From the NCBI GenBank assembly GCA_900095095.1, contig FMBT01000611.1, forward strand, positions 1 through 36,027: a stretch of 36,027 nucleotides of DNA, given 5' to 3'. Origin of the DNA: Fragilariopsis cylindrus CCMP1102 (Eukaryota; Bacillariophyta; Bacillariophyceae; Bacillariales; Bacillariaceae). The stretch's first letter is position 1, and each line of letters starts with the position of its first letter. Positions 11,071-22,060 of the stretch are shown here, in pieces. Both the position numbers and the translations under genes were made by a program. The notes below the pieces were generated by a model, which was not told the origin of the DNA, made no database searches, and was given only the letters and a program-made list of their open reading frames with translations.

Positions 11071-11536
11071 ATGAGGATGAGGATGATGATGATGATGATG
11101 ACAACGGGATGGTGTTGGTGTTTATTTGTCAACTACTACTGTTCTCATTATTCTGTCGTAGTCGACGGATTTGCTACTACTACTACTACTACCACTACTA
11201 CTACTACTACTACACTAATATCACCATGTTCACATTCACTTCTTCCTCCTCATTCATTCACAAGAATTTATACCAAAAGAAGAAAATACAATAGCGATGA
11301 CGACGACGATGATAATGATGATTATAGAAACAGGAACAACAATAGCAACAGCAAAAAGAAGAAGTATAATCGAAACAATAATAATAATCCACGAAATAAC
11401 AGAAACCGTAACTATAATGATGTTGACGAAGTAGATGAACACCAAGAACAAGAAGAACAAGAACAAGAACAAGAAATATATAATGGCAGCACTATTATTG
11501 CTGTTGCTGAAGCTGACACTGATGTTGACGAGAATG

Positions 11537-11567
<31 letters not shown>

Positions 11568-14017
11568 AACTTCTTCTGTTGTGGAAAAAATCTTATTCAA
11601 AATGAAAAATATTGCTGCTATTACTGTGGCTGCAAATACGAATACATTCCTAGACAATAATAATGAAAGACAACAACAACAACAACAACAACATTCACAA
11701 CAAGACGACGACGATGACACTGACAATACTGCTACTGCTACAGTAGTACCATTATCATTAGTATCAAAACAACAAATACATGATTCGATCAATAATGCTA
11801 TAGCAATTCTATCCAATGGATTAATTGAACGGAAGGAAGATGCAAAACTAGTGGTATTAGCATTTATAGCAAATGAACATATCTTATTGGTACGTACCGT
11901 ACATACTGTAATATAGTCATGTCATGTCATGCCATCTATCACCCTACCTACCTACCCGCAAGGCAGCAACCCTGGAATTTAATTCCTGCCCTCTTCCTTC
12001 CTTCCTGGTTTGATTTGATTTGATTTGATTTGATTTGATTTGAAGGGAAGGAAGGGGAGGAAGATTTTGCGGACGCTCTACCACCTACTGTGCTTGCTTT
12101 ATGTTTAGGGTTGTTAGGATCAGTTCATTGCATTGCTCCGGGGTTGGATTGGTTTTGTTATTATGTTCCGACGAAGCAAAGTTCATCTTTCACTTACTTA
12201 CGCACTTACTTATTTATTTATTTTATCTGTGTTATATTTCTCACTCTTTCTCTCTTTTTTTTTTTTACAATACAATATAATACAATACAATACAACAGCT
12301 AGGGAAACCTGGTACTGGTAAATCTGTATTAGGATTACGACTATCTAAATTACTTGCTTCATCTACCGGTAGTGGATCATCATCATCATCATTATCCGAC
12401 AACAACAACAATGGCAGCAACAACACACAAACACAAAGACAAACACAAACACAAACACCACAAATTTTCTTCCAACGATTGTTAACAAAATTTACAACAC
12501 CCGAAGAATTATTTGGTCCATTAAGTTTAAAAGCATTAGAAAATGATATCTATCGAAGAAATACTGTGGGGTATTTACCAACCTGTCAAATTGCCTTTTT
12601 AGATGAAATATTTAAAGCCAATTCCAGTATCTTAAATACATTATTAACAATATTAAATGAAAGAAAATTTGATAATGGTATACCAATACCATTGGAAGAT
12701 GCAGATGACGATAATACTGATAATACTGTGAATGTGATGGCTGGTGGTGGTGGTACAATAAGAGAACATTGTCCAATACGTACTGTGGTGGGTGCCTCTA
12801 ATGAACTTGGAAATGATAGTGATGAATTAATTGCATTATATGATCGATTCCTGATCAGAAAAGAAGTATTACCAGTATCCGATGAGAATATAATACAATT
12901 ACTACAATTGCAACAACAATCGCAAACTCAATCCCATCAATCACAGTCGCAACAATCACAACAAGAAAGTGAAAATGAAAATGAAATCGACGATGATAAT
13001 AATAATAATAGCAATAACCCTGATTTAGTAGAATTAGATGATGTAATCAAATATTTATCAAGTACTGTAGATGATTCCAATTCAATAATCATAGATCATG
13101 ATGCATGTCTGATATTAAAAAATCTACGGATCTATTTAAGAGACAATCACGATATTACTATAAGTGATCGTCGATTAGTGAAAATTGTCAAATTAGTAAA
13201 ATTAAGTGCAGCCTGTGATTTACGAACTCAAGTCGATCCAATTATTGATTTTATAAGTATATTACAACATTGTTTATGGAATATACCATCGGAACGTATT
13301 ATTATTAGAGATTGGTTATGGGATAATATAACACCATTAGACTACAGCAATAATGGGGATGGTGGAAATAATATTACACCAAATCAATTGCGATTTTTAC
13401 TTCAAAATCTTCGACAAGAAATTTTAGATATATTAAAGAATAAAACAAATGGATGTATTGAGACTGGAGGAGCAGTAGCTCAAATAGTAAAACAAGATGA
13501 TATAAAAGTACTGGATAGTTTACGAATAGAACTAGAAAATATTATGGTAATTGCACAAACTAAAATGAATAGTTTAGTACGACATATAGCATTAATACAT
13601 CGATTGGAATTGAAAGAAGCAGACACTAAAGGCAATACTGATAATAATAATACTAACAATTTTGCAGTATGGATGGATCCAGACGATGTGAGTACCATCC
13701 AACAACTACTATTACCACGTGCCGAATTATTATTACCAGAAATAAAATCAATTGTGGAAGATGCAGAGGTATTACAACAAGCAATTTCAATTTCATCTAT
13801 TCCAATTATTCCAAGTAATTATCTTCGTATAGATATAATTGAAATGATATGGGATTTAGATGTAGATGAAGACAATAATAGTAACGACAACAACAGAGAT
13901 TTTACATCCAATGAACTTCAAATGACTAGTAAAGAAGCACAATCGAAATATGATTTAGAGACATTCCGTCGATGGAAAAGAGCAATTAAAAAACAAAAAC
14001 AAAAAAAGAAGAGATAA
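11071..14017 (+). CDS. RavA/MoxR-family AAA+ ATPase, probable plastid targeting
   Basis: Two exons, 11071-11889 and 12299-14017, joined in phase 0 across a 409-nt GT-AG intron (GTACGT...ACAACAG), giving about 845 residues. The MoxR motifs run in order: [20 protein letters not shown] and ANEHILL at the end of exon 1, Walker [10 protein letters not shown] starting exon 2 (residues 274-282), [32 protein letters not shown] (Walker B), [13 protein letters not shown], the sensor-1 region VGASNE, then [11 protein letters not shown] and the lid region ISDRRLVK. This is the RavA branch, and such ATPases act as chaperones or metal-centre assembly factors with a VWA partner. No VWA gene is in the window. 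The N-terminus is hydrophobic and ends VVVDG-FATT, resembling the diatom signal-transit junction with Phe at +1. A long acidic/Asn/Gln-rich stretch precedes the core. The first in-frame ATG (11071) was chosen over the GTG 12 nt upstream. Confidence 0.93.
11890..12298 (+). other. Intron of the RavA-like gene
   Basis: The boundaries are fixed by protein homology: exon 1 ends EHILL and exon 2 begins LGKPGTGKS. Donor GTACGT, acceptor CAACAG. Inside are a TTTGA array (about 12008-12043), a T-run (about 12254-12266) and an ATACA run just before the acceptor. At 409 nt it is the longest intron seen in the window. Confidence 0.9.
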
Positions 14018-14277
14018 ATAAATGAATAAATAGAAATAACAAAAGAAAGCTACGATTACTTGTATTTATATTTTATCATAATAGTTGCATTCTGTTATGT
14101 GTGTGAATATCATATATATATATATGCATAATCATGCCATGTACGTGTGTGAATTGAATTGAATTGAATTGAACGCGTACATACAGTTACGTGGTCGCAT
14201 CGCGTCCTTCGCAAACGCGCGGAAAGATAGGATCCACTCCGGTTATGATATACACGAAAACGTAGTAGTCGTTCTGT
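14018..14277. other. Short intergenic gap between convergent genes
   Basis: 260 bp between the RavA-like stop and the nitrite reductase stop on the other strand. It has a TA dinucleotide run (about 14113-14125) and a GAATT repeat (about 14152-14173). Polyadenylation signals of both genes must lie here or overlap. Confidence 0.5.
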
Positions 14278-17107
14278 TCATCGCCTCTTTGCAATAACAT
14301 CTCGTACCGAATCAGCAAGATATTTTATTTCAAATTCATCGTATGACATAGATTTATCTGAAGAATGCTCAAATGCTAATTTAGCTGTTGCCATATATGG
14401 TATTGAAACATCGATTGCTTCATCGATGACAATTTCTTTTTTCGATTCTTCATGATGATGAATCAATTGTTCCTTGGAAGCAGTTGATGATCGATTTGCA
14501 TGATCCATAATAACTTGAAGGGTTAGCATCAGGTCTTCGTCGTGAGAGATAGATACGACGGGTGCTGCCTTCTTCGTTTCTTCTTGTTTCGCAACGGGTG
14601 CTACCGGTGCTGCTGGTGCCGGTGCTGTCTTCTTTTCTTCTATTTTGGCAACGACGGGTGCTGGTGCTGCCTTCTTTTCTTCTTTTTTATTGGCTTCTGG
14701 AGCAGGAACAGGTTCTTTCTTCACCTTCACTTCTGCTTTCGGTGCTGCTGGTGGTGCCACCTCCGCTTGCACAGCAGGTGCAGCTTCTTCTTCCTCCTCT
14801 TCCTTTGGTTCAAGAGCTTTCGCCGCCATAAAGGCAGCAAGTGCTGTTGCTTCGGGAGTACGTGGTATTGTGGTAAAGGAAATATCATCTCCGGCACGAT
14901 CTACACCCTTGTATTCTTCCTTGAGGATCTGAATCAGGAGAGGAATTAATTCTTCATCTTCGAGTGGAATGCCTTTGTAGGTCGGTTCGAGAGCTAAATG
15001 AGCATCTTCCCCAATCCGTCCACCCACAAATATTTTACATCCCGGCACGGCCATCTTTTCCCATCGACCATTTTCTTAGCAGGTGCACCCATAATACCAA
15101 TATCAGCTACTTGGACTTGTCCACACGAATTAGGACATCCCGTCCAATGGATACGCACCGGTTGTGGTGTCACTACCAGTTCTTCGAGCAGTTTCGCCAC
15201 ACGTTCAGCATTGTGTTTCGTTTCGACCATCGCAAAACCACAAAATTCAGCACCGGTACAGGACACTACACCCCCTTCGATTTTACCAGGATTGGCCTTC
15301 ATGCGTGTATTGACACCATTGATGGATGGTTCCGCTAACAATAAAGGAACATCAGCCTCTAAGACATTCGGCAACAAAACATTTTGTTCTACGGTACAAC
15401 GTACTTCACTGTTGGAATACCGTTCGGCTAAATCCGCGAGTTGACGACATTCGGTGGCACTCAATCGTCCGACCGGTACCAGGATGCCTACTCGGTACAA
15501 CCCTTTTTGTTTTTGTTCGTGGACACCCAACAAATCACGTCGTTCAAACGGTTCGGTAGGTTTTGGTTGTGTCTCTTCAACGACGACACCACGATCATAG
15601 GAATTAATTTCTTCAATAATTTTAGCTTTGTAATCATCAACACCATATTTCTCCACCAACCACATCAAGCGTGCCTTTTGACGATCTTTGCGTTCACCTT
15701 CATCACGGAAAACTCGTAGAATTGCTTCACACAACGTATTGACACTATTAAGATCCGCCTTGACCCACATTTTCGAATCAATCGAATGTGCGACACGTTT
15801 AATCGACATATAGCCACCCAATACTAAATTAAATCCCATTTCACCCGTGACAGCATGTGGACACGGTTGTAAGCCAATATCATTAATATCAGTATGAGCA
15901 AAATCATCTCGTGATCCCGACACCGCAATATTAAATTTTCGTGGCAAGTTTCCCCATTGTGGATTACCACGTGTACCGGTAGCAGGATCTAAGGTAATTA
16001 AATCATTCAAGATATTGCAATACGGACGAGTGTCGACCATTTCCAATGGATCAATACCGGCCAATGGTGAACCGACCATATTCCGTACATTATCTAAGGC
16101 ACTTTGAAAAGATGTTTGATTCCGAGCATGCAAGCCATCAATGACACTATCGGCATCTTCCAGTTTAATACCACGCATTTGCATATTTTGTCGTGTCGTA
16201 ATATCGACGACCCCAAAATCGGTACCATATTTTTCAACACTATCGGCATAAAACCGCAATTGATCAGAATTGACAATACCATTCGGAACTTTGAGACGCA
16301 TTAAAAATTGTCCCGGTGTACGTTTACCACGATGAATCATCCCTACCCATTTCAATCTCTAATAAATATATTGATATTGAAGTGTGTGTGGTATGAAATT
16401 GAATGAATGTGTGAAGAGAGTGTAAAGAAGGGAAAAGAGAGTGAGAGTATGAGTCTACAATGTTAGAGAAGGAGGACAAAACAAGGCAAGGCAAAAAGAA
16501 GAAGAAGAGAGAGTAGCAAATACACGCACACACAATACGCACAACACAACGAACTTAAAGACACTATCACTATTCAAATACAAATACAAATACAAATATA
16601 TATACGTACCGTTTCTAAATCTGCCTTTTCGACTTCCTTCCAGGTCATTTCACCTTCACGGATTTTACGTGCAAATTCATACACATCCACATAGGCACTA
16701 CCGGGATCACCCGTTAATTTTGCTTTCTCAACGGGGGATCCTTTTGCTAATCGTGCTACTGTTTCTTCCGGTAAGAAGGAGGTCCCAGTCACCTTCCCCG
16801 CATGTAATTTGATTTCTTCGGCACGATTGTGATGGTGTGCGTGTTGTTCATGTTCAATCTCGGACGATGTGGTTGTTGCAGTATCGACATCTGCATCTTC
16901 ATCCACAACAGCCGAATTTAAATGAAAGGAGGACGTTCTAATTGCTGATCTTGCTGCTGCTCTTGTGATAGTTGTGGATGATGCTTTAATTGTTGGTGTA
17001 CATGATACTTTCGGTGTTGTTGGTACGACAACGAATGACGAAGCGAACGTAATAGAGGCTGTTGCTATTAGAAGCAACAGAAAGTTTCTCATATCGAATA
17101 TCATCAT
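14278..17107 (-). CDS. NIR: Ferredoxin-nitrite reductase, plastid, with C-terminal extension
   Basis: Reduces nitrite to ammonium in the plastid with six electrons from ferredoxin. Exon 1 is 17107-16610 (166 residues) and exon 2 starts at 16358. The 251-nt GT-AG intron (16609-16359) joins KADLET to RLKWVG in phase 0. The N-terminus (MRNFLLLLIATASITFASSF) ends in an ASSF junction typical of diatom plastid preproteins. Catalytic signatures are intact: GNPQWGNLPRKFNIAVSG, then the [4Fe-4S]/siroheme cysteines in SCTGAEFC and GCPNSCGQ. The frame breaks at 15056-15059, where the coding strand has four A's; a fifth A would restore DGKKMAVPGCKIF. Both sides are well conserved, so an assembly or sequencing indel is likely. 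The family normally ends near ILKEEYKG. Here about 208 more residues follow: a Lys/Glu/Ala/Pro linker, then a compact helical-looking block ending SVRDVIAKRR. GC content is visibly higher than in the neighbours, fitting high expression. Confidence 0.96.
16359..16609 (-). other. Intron of nitrite reductase
   Basis: A 251-nt intron with donor GTACGT and acceptor ATTAG on the minus strand. It is supported by continuity of the nitrite reductase protein on both sides (WKEVEKADLET then RLKWVGMIHRG). Confidence 0.9.
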
Positions 17108-18218
17108 CCTCTTAATTTAATATTAATATATATTTCCTCAATCTATTATTTATATTTGTATTGTATTGTATATTCTTTCAATTATTATTATTAATAATTA
17201 ATTTTCTTTTATTTGCCTTCCTTCTTGTTTTTGTTTTTGTCGTTGTCGTTGTTCGCCGCTGCAGCTCTTTGTCTTCTTGTCCTTCTTGTCCATCATCGTC
17301 ATCATCACAGATGATTATCATGAAAAAAGAACAAAGAAAAAAATTGTCGCGAATTAAAGAGGTAAAGTGTACTAGAAGAAGTAGCTAGCTAGTAGTAGTA
17401 GTGCCTGCCAGTCAAGACTTCCAAATAAACTTCCAGAGTCAAATAAGAGCCACGTAATACTGTTCTTACTAAAAGTCCGGAAGTAACAAGTATTTTACTA
17501 AATGTGATTGAAAAAGATTTCACGACTTGACTTCTTGACTTGATTATTTCAGGCAGCATAGCACGCGTTTTGCATGATATTGATCTTCGATTCATTCATT
17601 TTATTTTATTCACTAGCAAGAAAATCGTGAGGAGATCTAGGCGACAATTGATGCAGTAAATTTGATTTGTTCAAACTATGATTCTTTCTTTCTGTATTTT
17701 TGATTTGTACGCAATGGTTGGGTCTTACCATAGAGATTAGCGATTCATTCGATCCATTCGATTCAACGATCGTTCGATATTTGGGGCATATCAAAGATTC
17801 AAAACTGTACACTACAGTACTACGTTCTTTTTTCGTGAATAACTACTTGAAGTACGGTAGTGTATCATAATAAAAATATCATTCATTCATTCATTCCTCA
17901 TGATTTTTAATAAAATTTAAAACAAAAATGGAACAACTGCCAGATTTATTTTGCTTGTTATTGTATCGTATTCGTATCGTATCGTATCATCATCACAAAA
18001 CATATCATCATCATTTCAACATGACGAATCATATCATATCACTAGTAACTTACCCTACTGTTTATTATGTTCGTCTTGATAACAATAGCAGTTATGGATG
18101 TCTTAGCTGTACATGGTGAATGCTATTTCTGTTGCTGATTGATTCCGCTACTACTACTACTACTACTACTACATACTACTATTGATGATGGAACAATAAC
18201 ACTTTATGAACGTAGTTT
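17108..18218. other. Intergenic upstream of nitrite reductase
   Basis: The nitrite reductase promoter should lie in the first few hundred bases. T-rich sequence at about 17160-17240, an ATTC run at about 17880-17897, TCGTATCGTATC runs near 17965-17990, and a CTA triplet array at about 18149-18178. Short open frames here have no supporting features. Confidence 0.55.
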
Positions 18219-18690
18219 TCAAAAAGGAGAACAGTCCACAATAAGTACGACACAGTCCGAGGTTTGACCGCAGTCTCGTCCAATCGGAATTGCACCAACG
18301 TCGACCATGGCGGTACCAACACGTGGACCGCCACGATGATGATACTCTCCGACATAGAACACTAGTCCAAGCAGAAGGATGGCGGTTGATACCGTCACCA
18401 ATAACGTTGCTCATCCTTTGTTATGTTTCCCACCGTCGTCTTTACGGGAGGCGATGAGGGATTGGTGGCACCAACACGTGGACTGCCACGATGATGATAC
18501 TCTCCGACATAGAACACTAGTCCAAGCAGAAGGATGGCGGTAGATACCATCACCAATAACGTTGCTAATCCTTTCTTCTGTTTCCCACCGTCGTCTTTAC
18601 GGGCAGCGATGAGGGATTGGTTCTCAATGATAATGTTGCTTGATGACTTACGTTTTCTTTGGGAATGGTATCAATGTATTGATTGTCACG
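18219..18690 (-). pseudogene. Broken single-TM membrane protein, internally duplicated
   Basis: Read on the minus strand, the right-hand copy encodes a charged juxtamembrane stretch (ENQSLIAARKDDGGKQKKG), then a membrane helix (LATLLVMVSTAILLLGLVFY) and VGEYHHRG. A 155-bp tandem duplication repeats this piece. Because 155 is not a multiple of three, the second copy is entered out of frame, and it also carries TGA where the first has TTA (KKGL versus NKG-stop). After the second copy the frame continues to SDCVVLIVDCSPF and stops. No start codon precedes the first copy in frame. This looks like the remnant of a gene of the type 'cytosolic segment, one TM helix, outer domain'. Family not recognised. 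Confidence 0.6.
18316..18625. repeat. 155-bp direct tandem duplication
   Basis: Unit 1 starts at 18316 (CCAACACGTGGAC) and unit 2 at 18471. They differ at a small number of positions, so the duplication is fairly recent. It lies wholly inside the broken membrane-protein remnant. Confidence 0.9.
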
Positions 18691-19371
18691 CAAGTACTGG
18701 ACTATTTTAGTATTATACTCGTGATGCTTCTTCGAACGTATTCTGTAGTAATCGACAAACAATAACAACAGAAATATTGTGCGGGTATAATACGTAAAGA
18801 AATCAATAATACTTGAGGCGAATAAGGTAGTTGCAAAACAACGTGCGTGGGTGTAGCACGTGGCCGAACTTTAGAAGAAAACTTCACAAACGCGAGTGAA
18901 TGTGCGCTATACAAAAACTGTCATGCATTGAAAAGATAGACTGAAGGCCATGACTACAGCTAGTAGATAGTATCGTCGCGTATTGTATCATATCATATCA
19001 CAACTTTCAAGATTTTATATCATCCAGTGCATATGATGGCACTACATTATAGCTACTAGCTAGAAGCTACAACATGTAGATAATATTACAAAGCCTCAAT
19101 TTCATTTTTAAAACAGATTGCTTTATATGTTTTTAATATTTAAATTATGTTATTTGATAATTATTTATATATATATATATATATGTATATGTATATGAGT
19201 GTACACATTACTATTTGAACGAATCTTGTTTCTGTGTGCTTTGCCTGTTGTTACTCATTAATTGATTGATTATTATATAGTTGTATAGTTGATACTTTCA
19301 CTTCATTATTAGTACTTACTTATACCTGGATTTTGTGGTTGTCTTTTTTCGTCTGTGGTATTATTTTACTT
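18691..19371. other. Intergenic
   Basis: A minus-strand open frame reaches from 18768 into the remnant and contains a canonical-looking donor (GTAAGT near 18650), so an upstream exon of the broken gene may lie here; it could not be resolved. Contains a TA run at about 19166-19185. Nothing else seen. Confidence 0.45.
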
Positions 19372-20746
19372 CTAAGGTGCAATAGGAAGAGGCATGTTTG
19401 AATTGATAGAGATAGTTTGGACGATCAAACCAAGCTTGGTAACACCAAGTGTTTCAATTTGTAGACGGCGGTCCCCGTTATCATCAATTGGAAGACGGAC
19501 CTCTCCTTCTTCTTCTTCTTCTTCTTGAGAAAGATCACGTTTACGAACATCAGGTAAAATAATTGGACCAGTTGTACCACAGATTGTTGCAATATCCACA
19601 GTTCCTTCGATCCCTTCAAAGCTTTAATAAAGGAAAATGGAATGGAATAAAATAGAATTGAAAGGCAACATTTTATATTTTAGTGAAATGGTATGATAAA
19701 ATGCATTTTTGTATCATCATATTATACTTTGAACTGGACATACCTTCCTGTACCTCCAATAATTGTGGCAGGAAATGGTGGTGGAAGAGAAGGTGCAGGA
19801 TACTGTAGAAATAACACCCCTACCTGCTGTCCAACATTGAAGACAAATGAGCTGCCAGCATAAAATGCAATGCAATTAAAGCCACCACCACCTAAACAAA
19901 TATTTAATTTGCACGAATGCGATGATACTGTAGCAATACCAGAAGAAGAAGTTGCAACACATAGTCCATGATAGAGGTATGCTGAATCACCAGGTGGGAT
20001 TGGTTGTTTTGGCTGACGGCCACCAGCAAATCTGAAATGTTATCAAAAGAAGTCGATGATAAAAGCAAAGAAGAAAATGAGTAACAATGCAAAAGAAGGC
20101 GAGAAAATATCGCAAAATGACTTACGGAACACCAACTAAAAGACTTAAGACTTCCTCTTTGGAAGGCACACGTTCGAAAGCTACAATGAAATCATTGATG
20201 ACTTCATCCGTTATCTCATTCTCATCAACACCATTGAATCTATTAACAATTGCAATATCAGCAGGATCATAAATTTTCCCTTCAAGTATAACGAACGACC
20301 GAACGAACAAGCAAGCAAAGTGAGTAATTCAATATTGACATCAGCTATAATCATATGAAACTTGCACTTGCACTTGCACCCTCTTGCATGCATGTGCATG
20401 TATATATGCGCAATTATTCATACTACGTACCGTTTAAAATGGTGGAAGATCCTTGTAACTGAAAATCGTTAATAAATGCCTCATCAATCTCAGGTTCAGA
20501 AATTCCTCTACCATTTGGGAAAAGGCTTACAAAGTTTCTGGGTTCAATAATAGCAACATAGTTACGATGATAGTTATAACCCTTTGACGAGGATGATGCC
20601 AACATTCTCTCATTGTTGCTGCCACCTACCATAGTAGCAGTAGCAGTATCATCACCCATACCTCCTTTCTTACAAAGAACAGAAGGAACGTAACAATACG
20701 AGGTATGTGCAAAGATGATGAACTTTACGGCTGTCGAGAGTCTCAT
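19372..20746 (-). CDS. Four-exon secreted protein, dirigent/AOC-like motif
   Basis: Exons on the minus strand are 20746-20431, 20279-20126, 20031-19744 and 19621-19372. The introns of 151, 94 and 122 nt all have GT-AG ends (donors GTACGT, GTAAGT, GTATGT) and every junction keeps phase, giving 335 residues. The N-terminus (MRLSTAVKFIIFAHTSYCYV) is signal-like. The central part (FAGGRQPKQPIPPGDSAYLY, then GLCVATSSSG, and VGQQVGVLFLQYP) leads to FPATIIGGTGSFEGIEGTVD. That segment resembles the GGTG(x)F(x)(x)A/E(x)G turn of dirigent and allene oxide cyclase barrels. An acidic EEEEEEGE loop and a final TLGVTKLGLIVQTISI strand follow. The fold assignment is tentative and the substrate is unknown. 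Confidence 0.85.
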
Positions 20747-21206
20747 GATTGATGATGATTATATTTTTGTTGTCTATTTGCGTTTGTTGTGACTAGATAT
20801 TGTGATACTGTACAGTACACTTGTATTACAGCTTGTGTTGTTAGGATATGAAACAAGTTAAGATGCTTTTTTTTTGGAAAAAATATGGATAACGTTACTA
20901 CGTAGCAGTGCATGTGTGTGAGAGTTACAACCAAGTAGAAACATATAGTAAGAACGTTAGTTTGCATGTACAGTAACAATGCTTTTTAGATTGACAGACC
21001 GAGTAGGACCTATGTCATCGCTCGGAGTATCTAAAAATTCGTTTGGTTCTGAGGAACTGTTTATGTGAGAAACATAATATGTTGGCATGAGCTAATTCCA
21101 ATCCAAACCGAAAGCGAACGCGGAATGTCCCCAGTCCCACACTGAACTCGCGGAGGATCTCTTCCAAAAGGGATTGAAACAATGACTCTACAATGATCAT
21201 AGTATG
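20747..21206. other. Intergenic upstream of the four-exon gene
   Basis: Promoter side of the minus-strand gene starting at 20746. It has a T/A-rich patch at about 20868-20885. Short open frames have no support. Confidence 0.5.
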
Positions 21207-21428
21207 TTCCTCCAGCGAACGCAAAGTTCCTACGCGCTATTTATTTCAAAATTAACGAACACTAAGGCGCAGAGACCTCTTAAAATCGGTGCTAAAATCT
21301 ACCCAATCGACAGGAAATTGAAAAATAAAATGATGATTTTGAAGGTTTCGAATAACACTTTACAAGTTTATTTTATGAAAATTCCTCACAATAGCACGCA
21401 CGTACGAACTTTGCGTTCTCTGGAGGAA
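21207..21428. mobile_element. MITE-like element with 28-bp terminal inverted repeats
   Basis: The ends at 21207-21234 and 21401-21428 are inverted copies of each other over 28 bp with two mismatches (TTCCTCCAG.GAACGCAAAG core). The 222-bp element has an AT-rich interior and no transposase. No clear target-site duplication is visible in the flanks, so classification as a non-autonomous DNA transposon is tentative; it could also be a structured noncoding locus. Confidence 0.55.
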
Positions 21429-21525
21429 GTTATAATATATGTAATACTTAAGGTTCTCTTTTTTAGACATATAATATTATGATATTATGTAAAAAGCCGA
21501 TTTGTTTTAAGGTTATTCCGAAAGA

Positions 21526-21650
21526 ACATGAATTACGGTTCTTCGAAAGAACATGAATTACGGTTCTTCGAAGGAACATGAATTACGGTTCTTAGAAAGA
21601 ACATGAACTACGGTTCTTAGAAAGAACATGAACTACGGTTCTTAGAAAGC
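21526..21650. repeat. 25-bp tandem repeat, five units
   Basis: ACATGAA(T/C)TACGGTTCTT recurs at exactly 21526, 21551, 21576, 21601 and 21626. Each junction contains a near-palindrome GGTTCTTCGAAAGAAC, so the array can form serial small hairpins. Noncoding. Confidence 0.92.
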
Positions 21651-21703
21651 CCAAAAGTTCTCCCGAAGCTTTCCTTACGTAAAGCATTATTTAGGTTATA
21701 AAC

Positions 21704-22060
21704 GATAGTTTAATATGCTATTTAGAGGTTCTCTATCAAAAGAACAGTATTCAATGGGGAGCCAGAATGTCACGATAGAATGTAGTCGATCGTTCGGTCG
21801 ATTGTTGCGAGGTTGTTATATGTAGTAAGGAAAAATCACACGACTTTTAAAGTCGCTTTAAAAGTACGAAAGCAATTACAATAGCATCTTTATCTCAGAT
21901 AGTTTAATATGCTATTTAGAGGTTCTTTGTCAAAAGAACAGTATTCAATGGGGAGCCAGAATGTCACGATAGAATGTGGTCGATTGAAATTAACATTTAT
22001 TACACGACTTTAAAACTCGCTTTAAAGTACGAGAGCAATTACAATGGCATCTTTATCTCG
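21704..22060. repeat. 194-bp direct repeat upstream of small membrane gene
   Basis: Unit 1 (21704-21897) and unit 2 (21898 to about 22060) share long blocks such as GATAGTTTAATATGCTATTT and AGTATTCAATGGGGAGCCAG. Unit 2 has an internal deletion of about 30 bp. Both end with a CGACTTT(T)AAA.(C)TCG near-palindrome and a shared AGCAATTACAAT(A/G)GCATC. The repeat lies directly before the gene at 22162, so it may duplicate its promoter. Confidence 0.88.

Noticed and set aside
14964-15719. Several plus-strand open frames over nitrite reductase
   Set aside because: They lie opposite the conserved catalytic part of nitrite reductase and show no independent features.
21538-21650. Heat shock elements in the 25-bp repeats
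   Set aside because: The TTC and GAA words are present, but their spacing (TTCTTCGAAAGAAC) does not follow the alternating five-base HSE rule.
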